The position numbers and the translations under genes are program-made. 64,000 bases of DNA from Diadema setosum (lineage: Eukaryota; Echinodermata; Echinoidea; Diadematoida; Diadematidae): contig NW_027307665.1 of the NCBI RefSeq assembly GCF_964275005.1, forward strand, positions 1 to 64,000, read 5' to 3'. The notes under the pieces were generated by a model that did no database searches, was not told where the DNA came from, and saw only the letters and a program-made list of their open reading frames with translations. Position 1 is the stretch's first letter, and every line of letters begins with the position of its first letter. Of the stretch, positions 1 through 11,264 are shown piece by piece.

Positions 1-211
1 TAACGTTAGAATTCAATGACTATCCTAGTATAGTAAGGGTACTAGGTCTCGCGCAGGGACTTAATGATCGCGCATAGCGTAACTGCGTATAGCAAGCAAT
101 ATTACGCGTAGGACTAAGCGCAAAATTTGCCGATACGCCCATGGAATAAACATACCTGACAACCGCTAAACATGAGAAGGAAGTAGGTAAGAAATTTTGA
201 TTTCAAACATA

Positions 212-300
212 TTTTTCACTAAATTTCCAAATTTTTGGAACAAATTTTTCACTAAATTTCCAAATTTTTGGAACAAATTTTTCACTAAATTTCCAATTTT
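212..300. repeat. 33-bp tandem repeat, about 2.7 copies
   Basis: The phrase TTTTTCACTAAATTTCC recurs at spacing 33 (cytosines at 217, 250, 283). The copies are nearly identical, suggesting a recent expansion. AT-rich and non-coding. Confidence 0.85.
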
Positions 301-830
301 TTACCTTATGATTTACCCACCTTAGCTTAAAATCTTTTTTAAGGATGTTGTAGCCTAGACGTGTCGTCTCGCTTGTCTCGTTCGTATGATCGTAGCCGAT
401 AGAATTCATTATTTTGTTCGATCGATCGTTTAATAATATTCTACGAAAGCCGAAGCATGTTACAGCCGCAGAGAGGGGCAGACACTTTCACGCATGAAAC
501 TACATAGGGCAGCTGCGCGACCTTTACATACCCCGAGAAATTGAACGCATATAAGTCCGACATACAAACGGCGACAGCGCACTACTCCGTCATCGTATCA
601 TCAGGAGATTCTGGGAGGTGATTTTTCTGCATTTTCGTGATATTTATTGAGAAATTCAGGTACGATTGTGGAATAATTTTTATTATAAGAGCATCACAAA
701 TTTTCGTGCGCGATATCTAGACCCCTCAACCATACTAGAATACCCTAAGATAGTCCCTAGTCCCTAGTGCACATAATACGCCTTAAAACATGAATGATAC
801 TTAACGTTAGTCAATCACCAATGGCAATGC

Positions 831-859
831 AATTGGCAATGACAATGCCATTGCCAATT
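831..859. repeat. 11-bp perfect inverted repeat
   Basis: AATTGGCAATG at 831-841 is the exact reverse complement of 849-859, with a 7-base spacer. It sits in a run of GGCAATG-like words upstream of the putative divergent exon pair. Confidence 0.8.
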
Positions 860-925
860 ATGGCATAGCAAACATTTGACCGAAAGATCGGTCTGCATCT
901 AGCTGTCCGTCGGGTAACCCCGTCG

Positions 926-956
926 CGGGGCGCTGTAACACAGTAACAGCGCCCCG
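926..956. repeat. GC-rich hairpin
   Basis: CGGGGCGCTGT at 926-936 pairs perfectly with 946-956 across a 9-base loop. This is markedly GC-rich against an AT-rich background. Confidence 0.85.
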
Positions 957-1111
957 AAGCATCGCATGCGATTTTTAGGAAGTACTGCGACGCGTACAAT
1001 TCTGTCACAAACTCACCGTTCAAAACGACACATGGATTCGCAACAAAAAGCCACATGTTGTAATACCATAATGTTGAATATTATAGCCGACTATGTATTA
1101 CTCACCATTAC

Positions 1112-1185
1112 CTCCGAAAACAAGAGAAATCGCCATCATCTTTGCTGGAACCCCACTCGACACTATCGACACTGCCGCTCGCCAT
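1112..1185 (-). CDS. Candidate divergent first coding exon (unknown product)
   Basis: An ATG in good context (AAAATGGCG) opens MASGSVDSVEWGSSKDD and runs about 24 codons to GAG followed by GTAATG, a weak donor. The start codons here and at 1330 face away from each other about 140 bp apart, as in a bidirectional promoter. The product is not recognised and no second exon was identified; it may be chance. Confidence 0.2.
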
Positions 1186-1329
1186 TTTGAAAATATCACG
1201 TAAGTAAATTGATCTGGGCATGCGCAAATGAATATTCATGTTTACGTCATCTGCCATATGTACATGTACAATGTTGCTCGTAGTTCTCGGACCATTCATA
1301 GCTATCACTATAGTATCAGTATCATCATC

Positions 1330-1503
1330 ATGGAGTTCAAAGATGCTCTCAAGGAATTAGAGGAGGAGGCTGGAATTAAGTTTAAAGAGGAGCAGGTAGA
1401 AATAATGGAAAGCACAGTGAAACAGAAGGACACCTTAATGATATTGCCAACTGGGTTTGGCAAGAGTGTTTGTTTTGGTTTCCATCACCAAATCTTGGAT
1501 AAA
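1330..1503 (+). CDS. RecQ-like helicase, isolated N-terminal exon (gene fragment)
   Basis: 58 codons from an ATG at 1330 to a GTGAGT donor at 1504, phase 0. It shows a RecQ-type motif 0/I layout: FKEEQVEIMES upstream of DTLMILPTGFGKSVCF, with Walker A residues PTGFGKS. RecQ helicases are 3'-5' DNA unwinding enzymes, and RecQ-like genes are often multi-copy in marine invertebrates. I found no later helicase motif (no DEAH, no QTGRAGRDG-type segment) on the plus strand in the following sequence, so this is either a gene with very distant exons, a truncated duplicate, or the start of a helicase carried by a transposon. Homology of the Walker A region is clear; the gene status is not. Confidence 0.6.
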
Positions 1504-3230
1504 GTGAGTATACAATGGCATCAATAAGTACAGTGAAAGTAGCCAACTGAAGCCATACAGGGTACTAGTAATGATTAGATATTTCAAATCATGATAATAA
1601 TAATCATTATATCATTATCATAATCTTATATAATTTATCAATTATCAAGCACGGCAGGTTCTGATGACATATTAATAATATTAAAATATTGATCAATTAA
1701 AGCAAGCATGGTTATGAGATAAGGGAAAATGATTATTGATTGAACACGAATAGAAAGGCTTAAAAAAGCCATTGCCGGATCAAGCAAGACAGCATCAAAA
1801 GAATAAAAATGTGTGAATGGGGTCTACAAGTTATCTTTCATAGCAATAGGCCTACTGATTAGACATTTATCATCTTACAGTTTAACAATTTGACAAGTTT
1901 AACTATTCATGAGAATGAGTACTAGGGACATGACATAATAATTTAGTGCTTATTTTATTCCTAATGCGAATGAGAAGGAAGAGAATAAGTGTATGAATAT
2001 ACTTACATTACCATCACTAATACATAAAAGGTGTAATCACACACTCATATGTATAAATAACAATATCAATATGAAGCTATAATTGAGTGTATAGTGTTAT
2101 TAGATATAGTGTCGATAATAGTGCAAAAAAAAAAAAAGACACTAAATGTTTTGAAAATGACATAGGGAGCAGTGGAATACAATCCCCATGACCATATGGA
2201 TGGATCTGAAAGGGTTAATTTCTAGTTTTTCATTAACCAATCCATCATACCTTTAAGATGAAAGCCAGTCTAAAACTTAATCTATATTTCATGAGAATGA
2301 AAAAAAAATCCAGGATAACACTGCAAAAATGATAAAATCAGATTTAAAAAAAAGGAAGTTATGACATTCTGATATAAAAATTTCGGAAGACACTTCTTGT
2401 CCCGTTGCTATGAATGAATGAATGAATGAAGAAAATGAAGGACTACTCAGAGTCAACTTTATTGATCTCTATATTACAGTACATCCAACTTGTTACACAC
2501 AAATAATCATTAAACACACATGCGTGCAGACACACACACACAATCAAACAGCAAGTGAAATGCCCGAAAGAAAAAAAACAGGAAAGGATTCCCATACGGT
2601 GGAAGTCTTTGAAAAAAGAAAGGTCTCTTTACGAAATAATCAAACAATCCTAAAACATTGAAAATAAACAAGACATGTATGTAACAGAAGTGTATTCAAA
2701 TGAAATCACAGCAGATAATAAACATGAAGCAAAAATGAATATGAGTCCCCAAGAAGCAGAGCTTGTGAGTGGAGCCCATTGTGAATGTACAACATTTTAC
2801 AGTGTGAAAGGAAACTTGATTTATAGATGAGACATCTGGGACATTGCCCCTGCAGACTGGGAAAAAACAAACAAACAAAGAAACAAACAAAGAAACAAAC
2901 ATACCCTCTATCATGAAAATCACCTGTTATTTTCTTAATCCGTCATATCTCCAGATGTTCATTATGTGTGCACTTCCTTTATTGCAAATAAATAATGAAC
3001 CACACATTCGAAATGTGCTTTAAAAACGAAATTAATAAGTGCCGGTAGGCCCGATAGTAAATCAGCGCCCAGCATGCATTCTTTTTTGTTACGTCTCATG
3101 AATATTCATTTCAGTTCTCAGCGAGCCGTCCGGTTTTTTTCCACACGCATACATTGCGTATTATAGTATGTGCTATGTTTTATCCATATTCGCGCATGCG
3201 CTGTGTAAGTCGTACCACAATACGAAATGC
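1504..3230. other. AT-rich non-coding stretch
   Basis: Intron-like sequence after the helicase exon donor. It holds only short simple repeats (A-run near 2125, GAAT repeat near 2412, CA run near 2530, CAAA-type repeat near 2868). No further helicase motif or other coding exon was recognised. Confidence 0.5.
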
Positions 3231-3238
3231 GGTAGGAC

Positions 3239-3245
3239 TATAAAA
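3239..3245 (+). promoter_or_regulatory. TATA-like box with possible first exon 3269-3316
   Basis: TATAAAA lies about 30 bases before a possible start in CTTTCACTGGG, and a strong donor GTAAGTAT follows at 3317. Together they look like a TATA promoter with a short non-coding first exon. No coding exon downstream could be connected, so this is a candidate only. Confidence 0.25.
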
Positions 3246-3960
3246 ACCCTCGGATAAACTCTTTCACTGGGCTCTCAAAACAGATCATATTGTAAATCGA
3301 CTTCGCCTGCTGTGACTGTAAGTATCTTATCTAAGAGTAAGGCTACTAATTTCAGTGTAAAACCCTGTATTTTGGTCTCTGGTCACCGAAATGCTAAGCC
3401 ATATCGGGTGCTTCAGTGACAGGTATAGGCTTGCTGTGCGACCCCTTTACGGTACGTATTTGTCCGTATGGGGTCGCTGCTGCGGTTATAATTGTTAGAA
3501 CTTTAGAAATCTGCACATTAACGTTCGAAAATCAACTTCTGAAAGTAGACCGTACAAGCCCCCTCCCAGACCCTCTCCTACTCTGTCACTTCCCTCTGCT
3601 CCCTCACCCAGATTCTAGTTTTCCACTTGACTGCTTTCGCACAGGTGGATTTAATCTGTCCATTTCTCCATCGACATGCAAAATGAATCTCGTTTGGGGG
3701 CATAAAAAAAAGGCTCTCAGACAGAGAATTGCGGAAAGAATGGATTAAATGCTGCCATAGCTACAGGAGGACTATCACAATTGATGTAGCGAGATTGCTG
3801 AAGTTCACTACAACTACAAGCAACAGTGGTTACAGAAAAATAAACCTTGAAAAACCCTGACCTTGCCCTGAAGTATGGAGCATGACATGCGGGGTGCGGT
3901 GGATTCATTTGGAAAGGAGAGTGGAGGATGGAGGAACTTTGGCTTTTCAGTTTAAATACG

Positions 3961-3984
3961 GTAGGCCTAGAATTCTAGGCCTAC
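3961..3984. repeat. 24-bp perfect palindrome
   Basis: GTAGGCCTAGAA followed directly by its reverse complement, no spacer. Possibly a remnant of a foldback element. Confidence 0.85.
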
Positions 3985-4437
3985 TTTAAACATCAACCAA
4001 GTGCAGTATCTATGACAGCTGAAATCATCATAGGTGTCAAGTTTTCAGATCTGTCTAGATCCTCCTAACGTTTATTCTACTCGGTCCCCATTCTAGCCGT
4101 AGCCGATACATGCTGCAGCACTAAACCCTTGGCAAACGCAAACACACAGTCACAGCATCAAATGTAAATATGTGGGACTAGGCACGGAGCCGGCAAGATT
4201 TCACTCACCTATCCCACTTGCTACTGATGTAATTCCCACAGTTTTTTGAGTAGTTTGCTTGCCGTCAAGTTGATCGAACTTCGGCCGAAGGATATCTAGA
4301 ATTCCTGAACTCATTTTGACCGAATTTGTAGAGCGATCCTACAAGTTACACATAGGGCTAGTCACCCTGAACTCCTGTCGAAAGGTCACAATCGATTTCT
4401 ACAAATAGGAGCAATCGGATCAAGCACGTGCAATCGA

Positions 4438-4481
4438 TTATAGGGAATAGAGGATAGATTATAGGGAATAGAGGATAGATT
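4438..4481. repeat. Two-copy 21-bp tandem duplication
   Basis: TTATAGGGAATAGAGGATAGA occurs twice in direct succession apart from the junction base. Confidence 0.75.
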
Positions 4482-5519
4482 TGAGGAAAAGAAATTAGCA
4501 TCAATGAAGGGAACTTTAACCATTCATTTTAGTAAATGGGAAAATTTGAAAATAAGTATGGAAGGACCCGGAGCCAGATGTCCATGGGGAAGGGGGGGGG
4601 GGGGGGGAAGGGAGGGGAAGGGCAGAGGGGGGTGATTAACGGGAATATCGATTCCATCTGGTCGTACACGTGTATATCGATTTTATTTGGGTGCATATTG
4701 ATGTGTTAAATATTTCTTTGTATGAAGCACCGTTGCGCTGAAAGTACAGCTCCATTTAATATAAATACGACGATGACACCTGAATAACAGTACAGTGTAT
4801 CAGATTTGACAGATTGCTCTAGAGAATCTGATTTCATCTCAGGACCTCTTACTTTCAGAAAATTATATTGCCATCAGAAATGCAGAGGGAGTCGAAGCAA
4901 TTTAGAGTCAGTGTCATTTTAGCCTCCTAAACAACATCTATACATTCATAACAGAGTTAGTGGCATGAAAGATGACCATCTGCTATTTGTATTATGTGGG
5001 TTGTTTCCATCTTTTAATATCAGCTTCCCTAGAAGTCTGAGCAATGTAGTTAAATTCTTTCTTATTTTTTACTTTAGGAAAGAGATTGACATTTTGATAT
5101 GTATGGTCTATTGATATGTACAAAAAATATTTTCTGACTTGATAAGGTAAATTTTTCTCATTGAAAGAAACACATTTTCCATTTTCTATTTGTATTTCAT
5201 CCTTACGCTAGTGTAATTAATCCATACATCTATCTATGGAGGGAGATCTTCAGTGATGCATGTACCTTTAGAATTACTTGTATGTTAAAACTTCCTGTAA
5301 GGTATGTTTCAAAGCTTTGTTCTATTTCATATTTTATTTATTTATTTATTTATTTTTTTTTTTGCTGGAAAGTGGATTAACATGTTTTTTCAAATTTGTC
5401 TGTTTAATTAAATTTGCATTGCTGGCCAGTTTAATGTTTTTCCTATTTTTTTTTCTTTTGGCATCTGTCTTAATGCATATTATGTACACACACATATACA
5501 CATAAATGTAGTAGAATGT

Positions 5520-5641
5520 ATTATATTACATTGTATATAATATATAATATATAATATATAATATATGATATATAATATATGATATATGATATATAATATA
5601 TAACATATAATATAATATATAATATACGATATATAATATAT
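5520..5641. repeat. ATAT-rich low-complexity tract
   Basis: Long run of ATA/TAT words with many self-complementary segments, able to form cruciforms. Open frames rich in Y and I across it are artefacts. Confidence 0.85.
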
Positions 5642-5734
5642 ATACAATTGCCATAACATGATAATTGTATAGTATACTTTGAACTGAGCCCACAAAAAAC
5701 ACAAAACACCGTCAAGTTAAAGCTTTGGATGATT

Positions 5735-5740
5735 TTTATT
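5735..5740 (-). terminator. Candidate distal polyadenylation signal (KIF17 3' UTR?)
   Basis: On the minus strand AATAAA is followed about 30 bases later by a GT-rich stretch (GGTGTTTTGTGTTTTTTGTG), the classical poly(A) site arrangement. It lies 8.3 kb beyond the KIF17 stop. No other minus-strand gene end is evident nearby, so a very long KIF17 3' UTR is possible, although that UTR would contain several transposons. Confidence 0.35.
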
Positions 5741-6880
5741 ACTATAGGTATCTACTGCCACACAGTGCACATTTGAGGGAACACACATTATTATGATATA
5801 AGATACATTTCTGATGCTATAAACCTCTATACAGAGAAGAGCCGAGTAACTCTCAAAAAAAAAATCACTGAACCATTTTATGTCACTTCTCAAGCAGAAA
5901 CAAACACACAATATTTTGAAAAGTACAGAGTACTTTTAGCATGATTTCCACAAAGCACCAAGCCTGCCGCAATATATGTACTGCAATTACACTTTCATTT
6001 TTCTCATTTGTTTGTTGTTGTGTTTTTTTTTTTTCTACAAGAGAGTCCTGATAACTCTGAAGGGAAGAGATTCAAGCACTCTACGGTAATAATAGTTCTT
6101 CAAATTTTCACACTGTAAAAGTCACATCAGTGAAAGACCTCTTGACAAAGTGAAAAAGAAGCATACGCACAAATTTATATATTAATAATATGGCGATATG
6201 TGAAGGTGGAATGATCAAATACAAATCATCTCTTCATTTCAGACTTGAACACCAGCTGGCAAACCTAAGAAAACGGGGGACGGGGAACATCATCTATACA
6301 ACATCACATCTGAAGCTGAATGAATACTCTGAATATAGCAAACAGGGCAATTGTCATCCTGCAAGTGTTCAATTTACTCCAGGTTACTTGAATGTGAAAG
6401 AAATATACAAACACACAATTATATTCACACATTTCTTTTGCTAAAATGTCATGCTTACTTCATTAAACACCTAACAATGCTGCTTCACCAAGCTTTACAT
6501 GTTTAATATGCAATATTCTTACCGCTTTCCATATCAAAGGGCTGCAATGAGTAATGCTGTTAGGCAGGGTAGGTGCTTTGTGGAAATTATCTTGTTATGC
6601 CCCACATACACGCTCAATGATTCAATTTCAAATTAGCTCAACTCTGCTATTCAAGTTCATTTGACAATATCTTGCATGCAGGACCATGTACGAGTACATG
6701 GCACCCGACAAAAACATGCATACATTCTTTTTCCAAATAAATATAAAACAAATGCAAATTGCATAAAATGGACATATACTACAGAGTAATGCTAAAGTTG
6801 GCATAGTTTGGAGCATACACGTATAAATATTGTAGACTGCACATTGAAATGCTAGCCTACATTTCAGACCTGGATCTAAA

Positions 6881-6906
6881 TCACACACACACACACACAC
6901 ACACAG
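6881..6906. repeat. CA microsatellite
   Basis: Uninterrupted (CA)n run of about 13 units. Confidence 0.9.
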
Positions 6907-7404
6907 ACAGAAACAAACATAAACACATTATGTAAACAGTGCTGACAAAATGCAGTTTGTGCACTAAACATTTTAGCCCAACATCATCACCTGCCAGTAT
7001 TTGGTAAAACATAACATTAATATCAAACTTGGCACATTTGCATGCTTTTCCAGATTGTCTCAATGTACATAATACATTACATGTTTTTGTTTGGTTTGTG
7101 TTAAACAGTATGATATGTGTGAGATAAATACCATCCGAAAAGGTAGGCTAGCAAAAGGACGGGTAAAACATGCAAAAATGAAATTTCTTTATAAACTGCT
7201 TGATTTTTTTTTTGTAACACTTTTTTTTAAAGCTTTCTTATCTACATTGACACACAAAATTTGCAGGCAGTATAAGGTGCATTTGGGTTGATACTGAAAT
7301 TCACACTTTACACATAGACTGCGCAATCTTTAAATATCATTCATATTTTTCTCTCTTTTTTTTTTCCAAATGACATGTATAATCAGAAAACAATCAACTG
7401 GAAA

Positions 7405-7444
<40 letters not shown>

Positions 7445-8160
7445 AATTTCAGATGACAAGAAAAGGAGAAAACGAGCCATAAATTTGTCTTAGTTCAAGT
7501 TACATAAAGGAAGGTGTCGCACTGGTAAGAGCTATAAACTCTTTCAGCCACAGAGCAGTGAATATTCTTGAAATAGCTGACATACTGCGGAGGCAATACC
7601 AATTAATACCTCCAAATCTTAACTCAATGATCACTGGAAACAGAAGCATTTGACAAATTTAATCCAGATTGCATACTTAAATTTCACCCTCCCATTGGAC
7701 ACATCACATTGAACTCTTCTGGATCAGAATTGGAATCTTCTGTAAAGCCTTAGTTTACTGCAAGCACAATGTCCTATGTCTACATGTTACACTGACTTCA
7801 AGAAGTATATAATTTCTTTTTTCGAATACACGTGTACATTGATAGACCTGACAGAAATAAATTGCTTGTTAAATGATAAGACTCCCTGGATGAATAATTT
7901 GACACTTCAACAATATTTTTCTCACTCTGAGTACATAAACGTCAACACAAGCAAGCTATAAATGGGGTTTAGCTGTACAATTTCTACGACAACAAAAATA
8001 TACACGCACTATCATTATTTCCCTTCCAAGTTCATAAAATTCCTCATGTACAATGATAAAAAATAAAATTTACATCTCTTTTTATTGCACACACAATAAA
8101 ACAGCATTTCCTGCACAGGAGGGACATGCCATTCCTTGCAAGGTTGCAGCTCTCTTTTAA

Positions 8161-8719
8161 AGGACAAGCCCACCTTCATATACATGTGGATTGAGTAAAT
8201 GCAGCAGTACTAGTAGAACACATCAATGAAAGTTTGAGGAAAATCTGACAATCTGTTCAAAAGTTATGAATTTTTAAAGTATTTGCGCAATCACTGCTGG
8301 ATGAGAAGACTACTACAGTGTATGATGTCACATGCATACAATGATATAAGGAAAATATAAAGAGAATTTCACAAAACTTTACTTTTTGAAAAAGGTGCAC
8401 ATTTCCTCGACTCCTCACTGATGTATGTTAAAGGTAATAATTATCCCTCTTGCCTTCTGAAAGAGGGAAGACAGGTGTTCTTTTATTATGCGAGAAAAAC
8501 AAAAATATCTTGAATTTTCCTTTCTTTATATCGTTGTACACATGTGACATCACAAGCTGTAGTAGTCTTCTCATCCAGCAGTGACTTAGCAGAAACTTTA
8601 GATATTCATAACCTTTACATTAAATGGATTGTCCGATTTTCCTCAAACTCTTATTGATGTGTTCTATTAATATTGCTGCATTCACTAAATCCACATGTCT
8701 GTGAAGGTGAACTTGTCCT
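8161..8719. mobile_element. TTAA-flanked long-foldback MITE, copy 1
   Basis: Begins AGGACAAGCCCACC and ends with the reverse complement CTTGTCCT, flanked on both sides by TTAA. The two halves are inverted copies over roughly 200 bp (for example GGATGAGAAGACTACT near 8300 against AGTAGTCTTCTCATCC near 8565). Non-coding. TTAA targets and AGG termini suggest a Kolobok-like superfamily, which is inference. Two further copies lie at 10725 and 45514. Confidence 0.85.
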
Positions 8720-8850
8720 TTAAGTAGTTTATTACCAGATTTTCAAATCCTCATGTACTTTGCACAGGATCCTCTAACCAGACATTGGATATGGGTTAAA
8801 TGCCATGGGGACATGCGTTCCGAGGAATGTAGCATTAGTGAGCATTTTAA

Positions 8851-9145
8851 CCCATTGAGGACGGGGTGATTTTGGTACAACACGCATTTCCAATACTGTA
8901 AAACGAGGAATATTCGCGTGCAATTTTAATTTCACGAATTTCGCGAGCACCGACATTCGCGAAATTAAAATGCACGCGAAAGTTCTTGTCTACACTATGT
9001 GCATTGAATGCCAGTGGCAGTTCGCGAAAATTTCATGCCGCAAAAAAGGCTTTCGGCTCCAATTCGCGAAAAATTCATGCCACGAATATATCGTGTTATA
9101 CAGTAGACGCCTGTCCAAGTATAATCGGGGCTCGTCTTCAATGGG
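8851..9145. mobile_element. Small CCCGTTGAGGACG element, interrupted
   Basis: Left part CCCATTGAGGACGGGG to 8895, right part from about 9104 to GGG at 9145. Its left end is flanked by TTAA and its right end by a decayed CTAA. Compared with the intact copy at 44112-44196 it is split by a CTGTA-type element. It shares CCC...GGG termini with piggyBac-like elements. Confidence 0.8.
8896..9103. mobile_element. CTGTA-family foldback element, copy 1
   Basis: CTGTAAAACGAGG at the left and a decayed ...GTTATACAG at the right, flanked by TA on both sides. The interior is rich in TTCGCGAAATT words. It is inserted into the small element 8851-9145, so its TA duplication can be read directly. Confidence 0.85.
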
Positions 9146-10724
9146 CTAAAGACCCGGTAGCATGGGGGAAGAAAACATGGGCCTGATTGAACTGATTTTC
9201 ATTCGCTGCCCAATGGGGTACATTCGAAAACAATGACTAGTGTAGGCCTCATAGAATAGAATTGCCCATCGGCGAAAATGCGCTTCGAAGCAGACGCTCA
9301 TTGGTAACATTCTACTCCTATTTCAAGATTCTTTGGCTGTGCGTGGGTGTGTGCATGTACTTAAATACATAGAGATCTATTATAAAGGTGTACACTATTC
9401 ATGACGGTTATTCCTTGTAATTATCTAAGTTGGGCCAGTCTTTCAATTGCCCGATACTCCCACACTACCGAGTCTTTAATGCAAAATTGAGGGCCAAATA
9501 TCCTGTCCCATTCTATACATGGCAGTTATAGCCTAATAAAGGAATGATAGATAAAAGATACAGAATACATCTTTTCAAAATCATTTCACTTCTGCGCTCA
9601 ATACAGATTTTTGGATCCACACAATTTTGAGGACTTGAAAAGGAAAAAAATAAAATCAGGCCATGTGAAAACTTTTCACGGGCCAGCATGCAATAGCACA
9701 TGACAGTTATTTTAATACCAGGTAATGCTATTTAAATGCGACTTCAATATTCATTTTTGTAACAAAATATTAAAGAACTTTCCTCCAAAGAGGGAAACTA
9801 TCCATTCCTGCAAAGAGATTTCCCATTCCTGGATAATTTCAGCGCTTAAATATCAAATCATATTTCTAAGCTTAAAATGAAACACGGACTTCACATTACA
9901 TTGCATAACAACAAACAATGCAAAAACATAAACAACACTAAAAAAAATGCAGAGGATTAAACTTTTTCTCCATGTCCTTCTATCAGCAGTAAATCCATCC
10001 ACAAGAATGCATATGATTATTGCTCATACAGTGTCAATTTAACTGAAGACTACGCAAACCAAACAAAAATATGTACTTAAACAAAAATATCTATAAAAAT
10101 AAAACTTATGTCAGTGATATATATCTCTTCACAGCACACACACACCGTTACGGATCTCCCACTTAAACCGATCTGTTTAGCCAATGAGAACTCAAGAAGG
10201 ACAAAAAGACATCACAATGTTTAATATCTACAAAAGCACATGCATACAGGCCTACATGCATTCATTGTTAAGTACAATGCATATCGTGAGTTTTGTGACA
10301 ATGGATGTAGAGCATTGATACTCTAGATGAGGCAGTATCTTCGATTTTTTTACCTTATCCCTTTCAATGCCATACTATGCCAATGTGAGTTATTCAGCCT
10401 CAAGATGTTTGTGAGACTTCCATGACTAAAGCTGATTGAACGATACTTATCATATACTTTACATTACAGTACATTGGAGCTGGTATTAAAGTGTGGCTTG
10501 GTAATATCGTATACGCTTCACATTTCCCAATGCAATTATTTTGTAAACAATGCAAATCTGATGACACTGTGCTCCCATTGTAACAAAGTCCTCAAGACTG
10601 GCAGTTTTCTTTCATTATATCTAAATTTTGTCATAGCCAAACAGTAAAGTCCATAAAGACATTATGATAGATGATAATTTGGGACCTCAAAGCAAACTAT
10701 GCCTGGAGTGTATGGAAATATTAA

Positions 10725-11264
10725 AGGACAAGTCCACCTTCATATACATAAGGATTGAGAGAATGCAGCAATATTAGTAGAGCACATCAGTGAAGGTTTG
10801 AGGAAAATTGGACAATCTGTTCAGAAGTTATGAATTTTTAAAGTATCTGTGCAGTCACTGCTGGATAAGAAGACTACTACAGTGTATGATGTCACATGCG
10901 TACAACGGTATAAGGAAAATAAATAGAGAATTTCACAAAACTTTACTTTTTGAATAAAGTGCAAATTTCTTTGACTTTATTATATTATTCCCCCTGCCTT
11001 CTGAAAGAGAGAAGTCGAGTGTTCTTATGTTATGCAAGAAAAATGGAAATATGCTGAATTTTCTTTATTCTTTCTTTGTAACGTTGTACACATGTAACAT
11101 CACAAGCTATAGTAGTCTTTTCATCCAGCCGTAACTGAGCAGAAACTTCAACAATTCATAACTTTTGAACAGATTGTCCGATTTTCCTCAAACTCTCACT
11201 GATGTGTTCTTCTAATATTGCTGCATTCTCACAACCCACATGTATATGAAGGTGAACTTGTCCT
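10725..11264. mobile_element. TTAA-flanked long-foldback MITE, copy 2
   Basis: Same family as 8161-8719: AGGACAAGTCCACC at the left, CTTGTCCT at the right, TTAA on both flanks (10721-10724, 11265-11268), and long inverted arms. Confidence 0.88.

Larger units (their letters stand above)
3317..5519. other. Non-coding stretch with small repeats
   Basis: No supportable coding exon. Contains a 24-bp perfect palindrome (3961-3984), a duplicated 21-bp word (4438-4481), a G-run (about 4591-4608) and T-rich runs (5337-5362). Confidence 0.5.
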
